Source of the DNA: Sthenelais limicola
Taxonomy: Eukaryota > Annelida > Polychaeta > Phyllodocida > Sigalionidae
Direction: 5' to 3'
Length of the DNA stretch: 64,000 bases
NCBI GenBank assembly: GCA_942159475.1
Contig: OW804096.1
Span: forward strand, 103,514,194 to 103,578,193
The position numbers were made by a program, and so were the translations under genes. This document shows positions 21,771 through 31,640 of this stretch, piece by piece; the first letter of the stretch is position 1; every line of letters begins with the position of its first letter. The notes under the pieces were generated by a model. It searched no databases. It was not told the DNA's origin and saw only the letters and a list, made by a program, of their open reading frames with translations.

Positions 21771-22285
21771 ATTATGGACTTGGAGGGAAGAGTCTTATGG
21801 CATGAGATAGAGAACGAGAGATAGCGAGTTCTCTATCACATGTCCATAAGGCTATTTCCTCCAAACCACAACCTTACAAGTCCTTTAGGGGTCGACCACA
21901 GACTCTATCCGCTGGTAGGATTGTCCGTTAGAAGGGCAATTTAGGGACAAAACCGGACCGGAGACCCCTAAAGCAGGATAGAGACTTGTTCGTTATCGGA
22001 ATTGACCAGACCAATCCCACCAACTAAGAACATAACAGTCATGCCCCACCACCCACTCAACCTGTCAAAGCTATATTATGGACTTATTGTGGTTTTGAGG
22101 GAAGAGTCTTATGGCATGTGATAGAGGACGAGCAATAGCGAGTTCTCTATCACATGTCCATAAGGCTATTCCCTCCAAACCACAACCTTCCAAGTCCTTT
22201 AGGGGTCGACCACAGACTCTATCCACTGTTAGGATTGTCCGTTACAAGGGCAATTTAGGGACAAAACCGGAGCAGAGACCCCTAA
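21771..22285. repeat. Two direct copies of a ~205-bp hairpin-bearing repeat
   Basis: Copies at 21771-21972 and 22075-22285 begin attatggactt and end gagacccctaaa. Each contains a long hairpin; in the second copy (22087-22185) the arms ttgtggttttgaggg...tatggcatgtgatag and their complement enclose a short loop. A second pair, cctttaggggtc and gacccctaaa, brackets the right half. The two copies flank 18S fragment B. They look like a non-autonomous foldback-type element inserted twice or duplicated. Confidence 0.75.
21980..22068 (-). rRNA. 18S rRNA fragment B (degraded)
   Basis: The plus strand contains acttgttcgttatcggaatt followed by gaccagaccaatcc and caccaactaagaac. This is the complement of the highly conserved 18S block around 'GGTTAATTCCGATAACGAACGAGACT'. 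It then reaches caccacccactcaacctgtc and is cut by the second hairpin repeat. It is the next segment of the same molecule after fragment A. Confidence 0.85.
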
Positions 22286-22479
22286 ATTATATATATATGA
22301 CCCATTCTCACGAAAGTAGTGCAGCCTGTCACAAAAGGGTCAAAATTACATTTTGCTTGATCAATCTGAGATTTGGTAGGTTTGAAGGTACTATATAGGT
22401 GGTAATATATCTCAGTTTGCCATTAAATTCGATCAATAGTTTTTGTACAGGGGCTTATCAAAGATTGGTGTAGAAAAGT

Positions 22480-23860
22480 TGTTGAAAAAACGTCGCACAC
22501 CCCTATATATCTTAGTAATGATCATTTCTCATATCTATTTGTATATCATCTATTATTTTTATCACTATACTCTAACTAAATGTTTTCTTAATGTAATAGC
22601 CCAAAAAAGTTGTTTTTTTCCTGCATAAATACTTTTCAAATCGGGCACAACAAAAAAGTCAGAAACTGGATTCCCATATCAATCAGATGAAACATCCTAT
22701 CATTGACTGTATTTTTATTTATTATTCTCAAATCAATCTTTTTTTCTGTTATAATATGATCAAATATTATCTTTTACCCCTGAGTATGGTAAGTTAGCCA
22801 GATTTTTGGTAAATTATCCATGTTTTAAGACTTCAAATTTGGGCGACGTTTTTTCTGAGTGTAAAAACTTCGCCCAATCTATCTCTAATTTAGTCAATTA
22901 TATAAAGTCTGATTGTTATTTTCTATGTTTTTAATACATGATTGGCACCATTTTAGACCATTTTAGCATTATATTTTGAAAATTTGTCATTCATGTCATT
23001 ATCCACTCAAGGATGGGAACGTTTTCATGCAGTAGAGGCCTATATGATGTGTCTCGGGAAAATGAGTCACAAGTTACAAAAGTGCTGTTATTCAAAGTGA
23101 TTAAATCATCAGATTTCTTTGTTGGAATATTCTCATTTTTGGAGTGCCTTGCGCTAATGATCATAGCAATATCAGTACCAAATTTCAGGACAGTGTTTTA
23201 AATATATCTTTGATGTATCCTTGCATTCTTGTCAAAGAATAGTTACAAGAATTATGTTGTATCCTGTGATGTCCATACCTCTTCCATGCAATGTATCATA
23301 ATCACTCATCCACATGAAATATATTTATCAATCTTTTTTATTTTGTTAGAGGAAGCTACCTAAGGGCCTGTTCCTTAAAACTGAGCAGGATATGAAAATC
23401 AAAATCAAATTATTTCTTGAATACAAGGATTCTAATAGGGGCGACGTTTTTACACTGCCAAGTCATATATTGAGTGAAAACTGTAAAAACGTCGCCCTAT
23501 CTAAAGTCTAAATAACTCACTTTTTGGAATTTTAACAGTTTCTGGAGATCATTTCCCACAAAGTCTAAGATGATATAATGGTAAATAAGTGGAAAATGAT
23601 TTAATTTGGTCAATATTTACCTCATATTTTTATGTAAAAACGTCCCCATAATGTGGAAAAAACGTCGCCAGGGGCGACGTTTTTTCCACCAATTATTAGG
23701 ATCAGCCCCAAGGCCTAAGGCCTAAGGTCTGAGAATCTTCCAATGGTGATATACATGTGTCTGCCAACCTATGCTTATGAAATCATACTTCTTAAACAAA
23801 ATTGATTTAATCATTTCAGAAAGCACAGCTATTTTGTCTGGCGACGTTTTTACAGCTAAA
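22480..23860. repeat. Dispersed GGCGACGTTTTT subterminal motifs
   Basis: The core GGCGACGTTTTT or its complement AAAAACGTCGCC appears near 22487, 22841, 23440, 23485, 23660, 23673 and 23840, with a degenerate copy near 23636. Two copies near 23655-23690 form a near-perfect palindrome (ggaaaaaacgtcgcc / ggcgacgttttttcc). Such arrays often bind transposase. No gene is seen in 22300-24075. Confidence 0.75.
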
Positions 23861-24075
23861 TTTAGCCATTTTTACATTAATTGACTTAGGACCATAAATT
23901 ATGCAGCTATATTCAACCTTAATACATCATTTTATTCGGTTTTTATGCCCCATTCTATGGCACAAATCTTATTTATGCATATTGATTCAACTATATTTTA
24001 TCTCAACATAACTATGAGTTTGGTAGTGATTAATGGGGTTTTTTCCTTGATTTGATAGTATATAATTGAAAAAAT

Positions 24076-24270
24076 ATATCCACAGTCGAGACCTCGGCGC
24101 CTATATTTGGCGGGAGCAGACACGTGGCCACTAAGCCACGCCCCCTTCTTCCATTGTCCAATCAGATCGTCGCGCCCAACTACTATGACGTATGTCAACA
24201 AGCGCACGTTCTATGAACACTTCTCAACGGTTCGCAGCATTGCGCGGACGTGTATAGACTCAAAAATTTT
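24076..24270 (+). repeat. Ngaro split repeat A1 (5' terminal repeat, likely promoter)
   Basis: The 195-bp repeat matches A2 at 28251-28444. It contains cacgtggccac, ccacgccccct (GC-box-like) and ttgtccaatcag (CCAAT-box-like) within 80 bp. It ends 34 bp before the gag ATG, so it probably holds promoter elements. Promoter function is inferred. Confidence 0.8.
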
Positions 24271-24304
24271 GGTTTTGAGGTGAATCTTTGGACATTGTGT
24301 CAAA

Positions 24305-25126
24305 ATGAATCCGAAGGGAAGTAAAGCGTGTGTGAAGTGCAATACCATCCACAAGCCTCCGGTTGGTGATGAGTGCAAGAAGACGGAATCGACAGCTGAG
24401 ACCGAGGATGTCAATAGTCGTATTGAAGGCTTGGAAGCCATGGTACGCGGTCTTGCGTCAACGATGGAGAAGGGTTTTGCCAATCTTCAACCTCCTGTGG
24501 TTCCTGTAGCTTCTACTTCACAAGAGAGCAACGATACTGTGACATTTAATCCTAGAAGCTCAAGTGTGGAAAGTTCTATCTACGCGGTGGGCGGTTCTGC
24601 TAGAGCGACCCGTGGCAGATCGAGGTCTCGCTCCCGACCACGCCCCTTTGATCAGCGGAAAGAGCTTGATAAAGGTGAATCAATTGAGTCCATAGAAAAA
24701 TTGCTGCTGTTGAGTTTGAAATTGATTGCAAAACTGGTAGACGATGAAAGGCCTCTAGATGAAATTAGTGGGGTGGTTAACCATTGCGTTACGGTTTGTG
24801 AAAAGTCTGGATCCCAAGTTTACGCACTGAAAGCTAGTGTAGCGTATGACCAAGCTGTCAGATCGCGTGCGAACAAGGCGGGGCTTGCAGCTTTCGCAGA
24901 TGTTAGGCAAGAAGAGATCTTACGGTGCTATTCATACGAGAACTCCCGTAAGGCAACTGCCAGCAAGTCTACTAGTGCTAAACCTAAGAAGGACAAGATT
25001 TGCTACAAGTTCAATAACCCGGGTGGATGTGGGAAATCGGCATCGTCATGTGAATTTCCCCATAAGTGCTCGGCTTGTGGGTCCTCCGATCACGGTGCGA
25101 AGTCATGTACCGTTAAATCTAAATAG
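24305..25126 (+). CDS. Ngaro Gag-like protein with CCCH and CCHC zinc motifs
   Basis: A 273-residue frame starts at the first ATG after A1. Near the N-terminus there is a C-x2-C pair (ACVKCNTIH). A middle basic region has RGRSRSRSRPRP. The C-terminus has CYKFNNPGGCGKSASSCEFP followed by H, a CCCH-type finger, and then CSACGSSDHGAKSC, an exact C-x2-C-x4-H-x4-C knuckle. These are RNA-binding features expected of the structural protein that packages element RNA. The RT frame begins 24 bp after its stop, suggesting read-through, reinitiation or an unrecognised fusion mechanism. No disruptions are seen. Confidence 0.85.
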   Translation: MNPKGSKACVKCNTIHKPPVGDECKKTESTAETEDVNSRIEGLEAMVRGLASTMEKGFANLQPPVVPVASTSQESNDTVTFNPRSSSVESSIYAVGGSARATRGRSRSRSRPRPFDQRKELDKGESIESIEKLLLLSLKLIAKLVDDERPLDEISGVVNHCVTVCEKSGSQVYALKASVAYDQAVRSRANKAGLAAFADVRQEEILRCYSYENSRKATASKSTSAKPKKDKICYKFNNPGGCGKSASSCEFPHKCSACGSSDHGAKSCTVKSK

Positions 25127-25150
25127 GATGAGGCTAGTGAGAGAGAAAAT

Positions 25151-27307
25151 GTGTCTAAGGTGGGTCAATGTGTAAAAAATGTTTTTACGGTGCCTGTCAT
25201 CGATTGTGTTAGTATTGTCGATGTTAATTATGACCCAGTTACCCAGATTCTAAATGAACCGGATGTTGATTTCTGTGGCCATGGTGACCCGGAAGTGGCC
25301 GCCTCAGGAGGAACTGTCATGGCGGCCAATGTGGATGTTCCGCGTTCGAACAAGACTTTGACAAATGATTTCTTCCCTCTCTCACTCTCATCGGGCCTCC
25401 GAACTGGTTTGAACCAAGATAAAGGTATTTATGATGATATCCGTGATATTATTGCGGACTTTGGTGACAATGGTACTGACGTGGACAATGATATTGTGCT
25501 TTTTCAATCTCCGGCTTCTCCTAAAGGTCGTGTAGTGAAGGTTTTCGCCTCGTGTGCTCGTGGTGAATGTAATTGTAAACATACGTTGGGCGGTATTTGT
25601 ACCCAACTTAAACCGTGCAGATTTGCATATCTTCTCTTTGGCCTTGAAATTGCTGCTGTTAATAATTATCTAGATGTCTATCATGGTATTGTTGACGGTT
25701 TTGATGTAGTGGACCAAGAGGTCGAACCATATGTATGTGAAAATTACAAATCCATTCTCGAACCAGCTGTAAAAAGTAAGATGGATGATATTGTATTGAA
25801 AGAGCTTAACGAGGGTTTTATTTCTCGTAGCGATACCTTACCAACTTGTATCCACTCATTAGGGGCTGTCCCTAAATCTGATGGGGGCATCAGGCCCATT
25901 ACTGATTGTAGTAGACCTATCGGTAGTTCTGTAAATGACCATTGTTCATCGTTGGTTCGTGAATTCTCTTATAATTCTATTGACGATGCTGTTAATCTCG
26001 TTAACCCAGACAGTTTTATGGCTGTCGTTGATATCAAGTCAGCCTACAGAGCTGTACCCATAAACCCTGACCACCGCCGTTTTTGTGGTTTCAGATGGGA
26101 AATCGACGGTAAAGAACATATGTATGTCGATAATAGGCTGTGTTTTGGTCTTCGGACTGGGCCTTGCATTTTTAATCATATTTCTGATTTTTTTGCAGTA
26201 TGTATTCGTGAATATTTTCACTGTGATATTGTTAATTTCCTTGATGATTTCTTTGTATGCAATGATGCTTATGATGTGTGTAGGAACAACCAAAGTGCTG
26301 TCCTCGCCTGCCTTCGCTTCATGGGGTTCCATGTGGCATGGAAAAAGGTGTCTGCTCCCTCAAAGAACTGTGTGTACCTTGGATTCAACCTCGATTCATC
26401 GAAAATGATCATTTCCCTTCCCCCTGGTAAAGTGGAGAAGTTGGCGAATCTTATTGATGAGGTGAAACGCTTGAAATGCATATCTAAGAAACAACTGGAA
26501 CGTTTCTGTGGTTACATTTCTCATTGCTCTGCGGTGTTTAAAGGTGGCAGGACCTTTTGCAGACGGTTCTTCGACCTATACAAAATCTTGTTGGCTAAGA
26601 AGATCAACAAGATTAATCTCTCAGAGGATGCTATGATGGACTTAAAATGGTGGGATTCCTTTTCAAGAGTGTTTAACGGTGTGGGTGTTCTCAAGCACCA
26701 AGAATACCACTTACCGATGGTGTCAGATTCATCTTCGAGAGGGTTTGCAGCCTTTCTTGGTAAAGACTGGTTTGCTGGTACTTGGAAAGATTATGTTATA
26801 CCAGCTAAAATGCTTCTTGATGGTCATATTTGTCCCACCCCGACTGAGGAAGAGCTAGCCAGTAATATTAACATTCAGGAATTATATCCAATTGTAGCTG
26901 GTGTAAGGCGTTGGGCCAATGACTTGAAGGATAAGGCTCTGGTGTGCTTCATAGATAACACTCAAGTAATCGCCATGTTGAAAAATGGGACCAGCTCGAG
27001 CAAACAGTGCATGCAATGGTTATATGAGCTTTATTGGATGTGTTTCATATTTAATATCGCCTTAATTCCTAAATATATTAACACTCATAATAATGTGGTG
27101 GCGGATGCTCTCTCTCGTCTACCTTACCTTGGGCTAGACGACCTTGTGCCTGATGTCTTGAATGCGGCGAGTTTGTGTTGTATTAACTCTTCTGACTTTA
27201 TATGCTGCAGGCTTGGGTATATGGATGAGAAGAGTGGACCTATTGAAGAACCTCTCTCTGGCACCGTCAACCAAAAAACAAAGGGAGAGACAGTGGAACA
27301 TGTTTAA
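25151..27307 (+). CDS. Ngaro reverse transcriptase-RNase H
   Basis: This 718-residue frame copies element RNA into DNA and removes the RNA. The RT domain includes HSLGAVPKSDGGIRPITDCS, MAVVDIKSAYRAVPI (motif A, about residue 290), LCFGLRTGPCIFN (motif B), and IVNFLDDFFVC with the catalytic DD (about residue 365). The thumb is KKQLERFCGYISHCSAVFKG. RNase H has VSDSSSRGFAAFLG (about 523), INIQELYPI, FIDNTQVIAML (about 602), and VVADALSRL (about 649), so the D-E-D-D set looks complete. The roughly 200 residues before the RT are cysteine-bearing and unassigned; I do not see a protease motif. The 3' end overlaps the recombinase frame by 146 bp. The start is the first ATG; a more upstream fused start is possible. 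Confidence 0.9.
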   Translation: MSKVGQCVKNVFTVPVIDCVSIVDVNYDPVTQILNEPDVDFCGHGDPEVAASGGTVMAANVDVPRSNKTLTNDFFPLSLSSGLRTGLNQDKGIYDDIRDIIADFGDNGTDVDNDIVLFQSPASPKGRVVKVFASCARGECNCKHTLGGICTQLKPCRFAYLLFGLEIAAVNNYLDVYHGIVDGFDVVDQEVEPYVCENYKSILEPAVKSKMDDIVLKELNEGFISRSDTLPTCIHSLGAVPKSDGGIRPITDCSRPIGSSVNDHCSSLVREFSYNSIDDAVNLVNPDSFMAVVDIKSAYRAVPINPDHRRFCGFRWEIDGKEHMYVDNRLCFGLRTGPCIFNHISDFFAVCIREYFHCDIVNFLDDFFVCNDAYDVCRNNQSAVLACLRFMGFHVAWKKVSAPSKNCVYLGFNLDSSKMIISLPPGKVEKLANLIDEVKRLKCISKKQLERFCGYISHCSAVFKGGRTFCRRFFDLYKILLAKKINKINLSEDAMMDLKWWDSFSRVFNGVGVLKHQEYHLPMVSDSSSRGFAAFLGKDWFAGTWKDYVIPAKMLLDGHICPTPTEEELASNINIQELYPIVAGVRRWANDLKDKALVCFIDNTQVIAMLKNGTSSSKQCMQWLYELYWMCFIFNIALIPKYINTHNNVVADALSRLPYLGLDDLVPDVLNAASLCCINSSDFICCRLGYMDEKSGPIEEPLSGTVNQKTKGETVEHV

Positions 27308-28145
27308 TTCCTTCCTTCGCAATAATGCTTCTACATTGCTCCCGATCAATGTCACCAAGTTAACAGCCTTTGCTGCTTACCTATCGTCATTTATGAAGTA
27401 TAACTCTATTTGCACCTACTTATCTGGTGTAATATCTTATGCGAAAAGTCAGGATCTGGACTGTCCCACCCTATCTCACCCGTGCATTAAATCCGTGTTG
27501 GGTGGCATTAAGAAGTTGCCTGGATCGTCTGCTGCACCTGCTTTACCCATGACTCTGGGAATTCTCTCTAAGATGTATCCTCACCTGGACACCAGTGTTA
27601 ATTTAAATTTACTGTGTTGGACAGCCTATCTGTTCATGTTCAGATCGCTTCTGAGAGTGAGTCATGTTGTGTGTTCCCCTCACACTATTCGTCGTTCGGA
27701 TGTGTCCTTCTCTAATGAAATTCTGACTGTGAGAATTGGATCATCTAAAACTTCAAATGAGCCCTACTTCATCTATTTGAAGCCTATTGTTGTGAAATCA
27801 TTATGTCCAGTGCATTGGATAGGGAAGCTGCTGAACCAACCTCTTCCCAGCTCCTCTCCTTTGTTCTCCTGTGCTGACATCCCAGTTTTCTCCTATGAGA
27901 AAATCTCGAATAACTTGTCTAATCTTCTACTGAAATCTGGAGTGGGTCCTGGATATTCGACCCATTCATTTCGTCGTGGAGGTGCATCCTTTCTATCTTC
28001 ACTGGGCATCTCTCTTCATGAAATCAAGCTAAAAGGACATTGGAGGTCTTCTGTCGTGGAATCTTATGTTATTCCTTCTCCCAAAGACCATATAAAATGT
28101 GAGAACTATGTCGTCAAGGCTATGGAAAAATTCTCTCTTCTCTAG
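27162..28145 (+). CDS. Ngaro tyrosine recombinase
   Basis: A 327-residue integrase of the phage-lambda/Crypton-like YR type inserts circular cDNA without target duplication. The N-terminal helical DNA-binding domain is followed by the catalytic domain: Arg in FRSLLRVSHVV (about 160), Lys in IGSSKTSNEP, THSFRRGGASF (H-x-x-R, about 267), KGHWRSS (about 292) and ESYV with the nucleophile Tyr (about 299). All five catalytic positions are present. The frame begins inside the end of the RT frame, so expression must use another frame or a downstream start; several Met residues lie just after the overlap. Length is normal for the family. Confidence 0.9.
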   Translation: MRRVCVVLTLLTLYAAGLGIWMRRVDLLKNLSLAPSTKKQRERQWNMFNSFLRNNASTLLPINVTKLTAFAAYLSSFMKYNSICTYLSGVISYAKSQDLDCPTLSHPCIKSVLGGIKKLPGSSAAPALPMTLGILSKMYPHLDTSVNLNLLCWTAYLFMFRSLLRVSHVVCSPHTIRRSDVSFSNEILTVRIGSSKTSNEPYFIYLKPIVVKSLCPVHWIGKLLNQPLPSSSPLFSCADIPVFSYEKISNNLSNLLLKSGVGPGYSTHSFRRGGASFLSSLGISLHEIKLKGHWRSSVVESYVIPSPKDHIKCENYVVKAMEKFSLL

Positions 28146-28153
28146 GTTTGGCT

Positions 28154-28566
28154 TTTGCTGAGTAATAAACCCTGCTTTGCTTGGTTTCCGGCCAACCTTG
28201 TGTCATCGTTCATACTTCAGCTAATTTATTCCAGTCATCGTACGACCAAATATCCACAGTCGAGACCTCGGCGCCTATATTTGGCGGGAGCAGACACGTG
28301 GCCACTAAGCCACGCCCCCTTCTTCCATTGTCCAATCAGATCGTCGCGCCCAACTACTATGACGTATGTCAACAAGCGCACGTTCTATGAACACTTCTCA
28401 ACGGTTCGCAGCATTGCGCGGACGTGTATAGACTCAAAAATTTTTTCTTTTGATTGTTGTACTTGTATTTGCTGAGTAATAAACCCTGCTTTGCTTGGTT
28501 TCCGGCCAACCTTGTGTCATCGTTCATACTTCAGCTAATTTATTCCAGTCATCGTACGACCAAATA
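28154..28566 (+). repeat. Ngaro 3' split repeats B1-A2-B2
   Basis: B1 begins tttgctgagtaataaacc at 28154 directly after the recombinase stop. A2 begins at 28251, and B2 starts at 28468, 314 bp after B1. A 23-bp linker rich in T separates A2 from B2. AATAAA is present in each B copy and may be the polyadenylation signal. The order is diagnostic for Ngaro-like elements. Confidence 0.9.
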
Positions 28567-28732
28567 TGTCACAGATACACAAAAGTATATATTTTAATTA
28601 TGCTTATGCCAAGTTGCATGTAGCTAATCGATTCCTATGTATTTAAGATCAATATCGACCAAAATATTGACCAATAAATGGAAATATTGGGGGATTGCAC
28701 TACTTTCGTGAGAATGGGCCATATATATATAT

Positions 28733-28940
28733 AGTGTCAGGGGCAGGTGAGTTTCCCCGTGCTGAGTCCAATTAAGCCGCAGGCCCCACTCCTGGTGGTG
28801 CCCTTACGTCAATTCCTAAGTTTCAGCTTTGCAACAATACTTCCCTTGGAACCCAAAGACTTTGCGTCTGCTAGGTCAGGGAAACACCTCCGGCGGATCT
28901 TTAGTCGGTATTGTTTATGGTGAGAACTAGGACACTATAG
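28733..28940 (-). rRNA. 18S rRNA fragment C (longest piece, degraded)
   Basis: The plus strand reads gtgagtttccccgtgctgag, then aattaagccgcaggcccc, actcctggtggtgccctt, gtcaattcctaagtttcagc, and ttcccttggaacccaaagac. These are the complement of the universally conserved 18S block around 'CCTGCGGCTTAATTTGACTC'. It continues to tcggtattgtttatggtgag. Small deletions (about 3 bp near 28814 and a larger loss near 28870-28890) and many substitutions mark it as a pseudogene fragment. It continues fragments A and B in colinear order. Confidence 0.93.
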
Positions 28941-29029
28941 TGGGTTGACTCACTTCTCTCTGTCTATCTTTTACTGAAAATGCTACCTCAGTCATGCATT
29001 ATTATATATTACTTACAATTAAAGTACCC

Positions 29030-29425
29030 GTCCTCCAGACGGTCACCCTCTTCCGACCCTGCTCTTCCTCTCACTGCCTCTCCTCCTTTTCTCCCCCTGC
29101 CTCTCCCCTGTCCCTACCCACCTTTTCATCTCATCGGCCCTATTCTCTCTTCCCCTCTTCTTGCTCGATCCTCATGTCCCTCACCCTATCCGATTTCTTC
29201 CACCCTGTCCCTCTGCTTCTTTCATTCTCTCCTTCCCTCTCCCTCCCTCCCTCTCCCCCTTCCTCCCTCTCCCTCCCCTCCCTCTTTCCTCTACCCCATC
29301 CTCTCCCTGCCATCTTTCTCTCCCCCTTCCCCTCTTCTCTCTATCTATCCTATTTTCCCTCTTCCTATCTGATTTCTCCCACCCTCTCCCTCTGCTTCTT
29401 TGTTCTCCCCCTCCCCCTATGATCT
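29030..29425 (+). repeat. Pyrimidine-rich (CT) low-complexity tract
   Basis: Nearly 400 bp are made of C and T runs such as ctccctctcccc, with few purines. Three overlapping long frames across it are Pro/Ser/Leu-rich artefacts. Such tracts can form triplex DNA. Confidence 0.85.
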
Positions 29426-30239
29426 CTCTCCCGTTGTTAGGGACTCTTGCAGAACGCTTTGCTAGGGAATTCCACATTGCCACAGAGGTGGAAGAGGCAT
29501 GAGTCAATCTCTTTTAATTCCTAACAGGGCATATCCCGGGCTAAAAATAGTTGTACAGAATATCTTCACAAACCACAAACGACGTCCTCCAGAGAGGGTG
29601 GACGGAACTCTACAGATCAGAAAAGCGGTTGGTAAAACAACAGATTCTGAGAACACGTGAGACAAAGAAACCCCTCTTCCCGTATATTATACGGATTATA
29701 TGTCACTTCAGAATTGAGCAATGTTGTAGGAATATGATGAATTTATCGGATCCATCCTCCAATACAAATATCTGGAAATGAACAGTCGAATGCAGAAATG
29801 ATCTGAACACACAATAAAAGATGCATCAAATATCAAATTACTGTTCACAATTGTGAATTATATCAAGAAAAATTGTACGTCTATTACTACGGATTCAATT
29901 GTCCTTATTGGTAAGAGCCTCATATAAAGGGTTCAAATTTCTATAGATAATCAGACTGCCTCTGGGTTTGAAGCCTTTTATGAACATTCGATATTATATT
30001 AACAATGATTGGATCAGGACAAGAGCTAATATGAAGATGTAATTGGAAATCTATATAAGGGAGTGGGGTGCATATCTGAGATATCTGAAAGGCATATAAT
30101 TATAATTAAGGGCCCTTCCCCTCCCCTACGCTACTGTCCAGCAATATGAATGCCCTAGAGTTGTACATTCTTATCTAACACTATATGCACAGATAAATTA
30201 AGATGATACGAAAATTTAAAATAAAATGTGGTAGTTTGG
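29426..30239 (+). other. No confident gene; possible decayed LINE RT piece near 29730-29880
   Basis: Around 29740-29880 a plus-strand frame reads like LQYKYLEMNSRMQKWSEHTI with one repaired base and then KDASNIKLLFTIVNYIKK. This resembles the 'fKYLGi.ld..l.w..Hi' region of non-LTR RTs. Stops and frameshifts are frequent, so this is a weak call. The rest is unassigned. Confidence 0.35.
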
Positions 30240-30503
30240 TGTCAGTGTACTTCTTCACCTCCAGAATGGCAAGAAAGCGTTATGAATAATCTTTCTGAAG
30301 AGCCACCTAATCTTTAGGACCTACAACACCAGCCACGAGTTGCTCGGACAATTAATGATGCTGACAAAGGAAAACGACGACAAATGCAATTGAGATGTAA
30401 AGAAAGTGATTTGGCACCAGCGTTAATTGGGGCCGTCTTTGGGAAAATGTTCACTGTGCTTAAGGAAGTTCTTAGCACAAAAGATAGACCTTTCATCCCT
30501 TAA
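30240..30503 (+). other. Possible degraded protein-coding exon, unknown family
   Basis: One frame gives SPPEWQESVMNNLSEEPPNL, a TAG, then DLQHQPRVARTINDADKGKR and KESDLAPALIGAVFGKMF up to a stop after RPFIP. Its composition is protein-like and unlike the transposon frames around it. I do not recognise the family. It may be a decayed exon, a retrocopy piece, or chance. Confidence 0.3.
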
Positions 30504-31640
30504 TGTAAGTTGTTCATATACATGATGGAAACACCCTTAGGAAGATCGGAAAGAAGATCACATTTAATTGGGCTGTTTAGACGCAGGAAGACGTGACTTC
30601 CCCTCGTCAATAGCTTTCTTACAGGGCTAATATAATTGATTCGGAAGTTTTGATGTGGGATTCGAGTTCGTTTGGACATTTGGGCCACATAAATTCATCA
30701 TTTAATGCAAGTATGGTTTTGCATGTCGCAAAGACATTTTTAATTTGTTTTTGGCTCACCAGTGTCATTATGTGGTATCATAACCGAGCTGACCCCTGTC
30801 CGGCTAATGTTTGCAAAAGATCGAATCTGGTCATTTTTCCATAGATACTTAATGCATCCCAGGAGAAAAAAACAGTGCGCACGATGATTGTTTAAACTAT
30901 GACACACAAGGCGATTGCTATGGCGATAAGGCTTTTGTTTGTAATGAACTTATGGCAGAACAGTGTGAATGTCCTGACTCTTCGTCCCACGTATGTACTC
31001 TTCATGAATATGCTGTGAATTGAATTGAATCAACGTTTTTGTTCAAATCTTTTCAATTGGATACTCTTTGTTATGCATTAGGAGTTTGTGTCGGTAGCCC
31101 AGGCTTGCCCTTATCGAATGGGCTCAGAGTTGAGAGTCACTTCAAACGGAAGAAAATCGCAAAATGTTATCAAAATCCTATTATGACGCCTATTCCAAGG
31201 CCGGGAAAGCCATTAACGCTAACACTAACATACCATTCTTATATATCCGATTTGAGAGGCTGTGAGCCTAGATTGCCAACCAATCTGATTTTTTACTAAG
31301 ATTACCGGTAAAATTCAAATTTATGACTCGATTTTTTTTCAATTTTCATGATTGAAAGCATGCATAATTTAAATCATGTATATATAATTTTTCGAAGTTC
31401 TATGAGGAGAGCCCAATATGAACTCCAGCGTAGTTTACGGAGAGCCCAACGGGAACTTCAGCATATATATTTTACCTATAGTTTATGGAAAAACATTTTC
31501 TGTCCTTATTCCAATTGCAGAAAATGATATATGGTAGAAGGGGAGGGTTCGCTGTATACGGGTTAGGGCCGTTTATTCTAATGATGAACTTGTCAAGTAG
31601 AGATTGAAATTGTTGTTCGAGTTGGTTTTATTAATCACAA
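30504..31640. other. No gene recognised
   Basis: Short frames only. A fragment near 31190-31240 (NPIMTPIPRPGKPLTL) faintly recalls the 'P.pKPGK' fingers motif of non-LTR RTs but has no continuing match. Confidence 0.4.

Larger units (their letters stand above)
24076..28566 (+). mobile_element. Ngaro-type YR retrotransposon, apparently complete
   Basis: The layout is A1, gag, RT/RNase H, tyrosine recombinase, then B1-A2-B2, which is the split direct repeat arrangement of Ngaro/PAT elements. A1 (24076-24270) equals A2 (28251-28444), and B1 (28154-28250) equals B2 (28468-28566), with almost no differences. All three frames are open and every key catalytic residue is visible. No methyltransferase domain is seen, which favours Ngaro over DIRS. 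There is no target duplication, as expected for a recombinase-integrated element. It is the youngest-looking and most intact element in the window. Confidence 0.93.
22299..28720. mobile_element. 6.4-kb element with 25-bp terminal inverted repeats, host of the Ngaro insertion
   Basis: The left end at 22299-22323 begins GACCCATTCTCACGAAAG and the right end at 28696-28720 is its complement with one mismatch. Both are bordered by TA-rich runs, consistent with a TA target (Tc1/mariner style), though this is not decisive. Without the Ngaro insertion (24076-28566) the element would be about 1.9 kb and non-coding. It splits the 18S fragment: B ends at 22068 and C begins at 28733. I found no transposase frame. 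Confidence 0.7.

Noticed and set aside
24846..25175. A second 109-residue gene overlapping Ngaro gag
   Set aside because: It is an alternate-frame shadow of the gag zinc-finger region without motifs of its own.
28980..29507. Overlapping Pro/Ser/Leu-rich frames on both strands
   Set aside because: They are translations of a CT-rich low-complexity tract.
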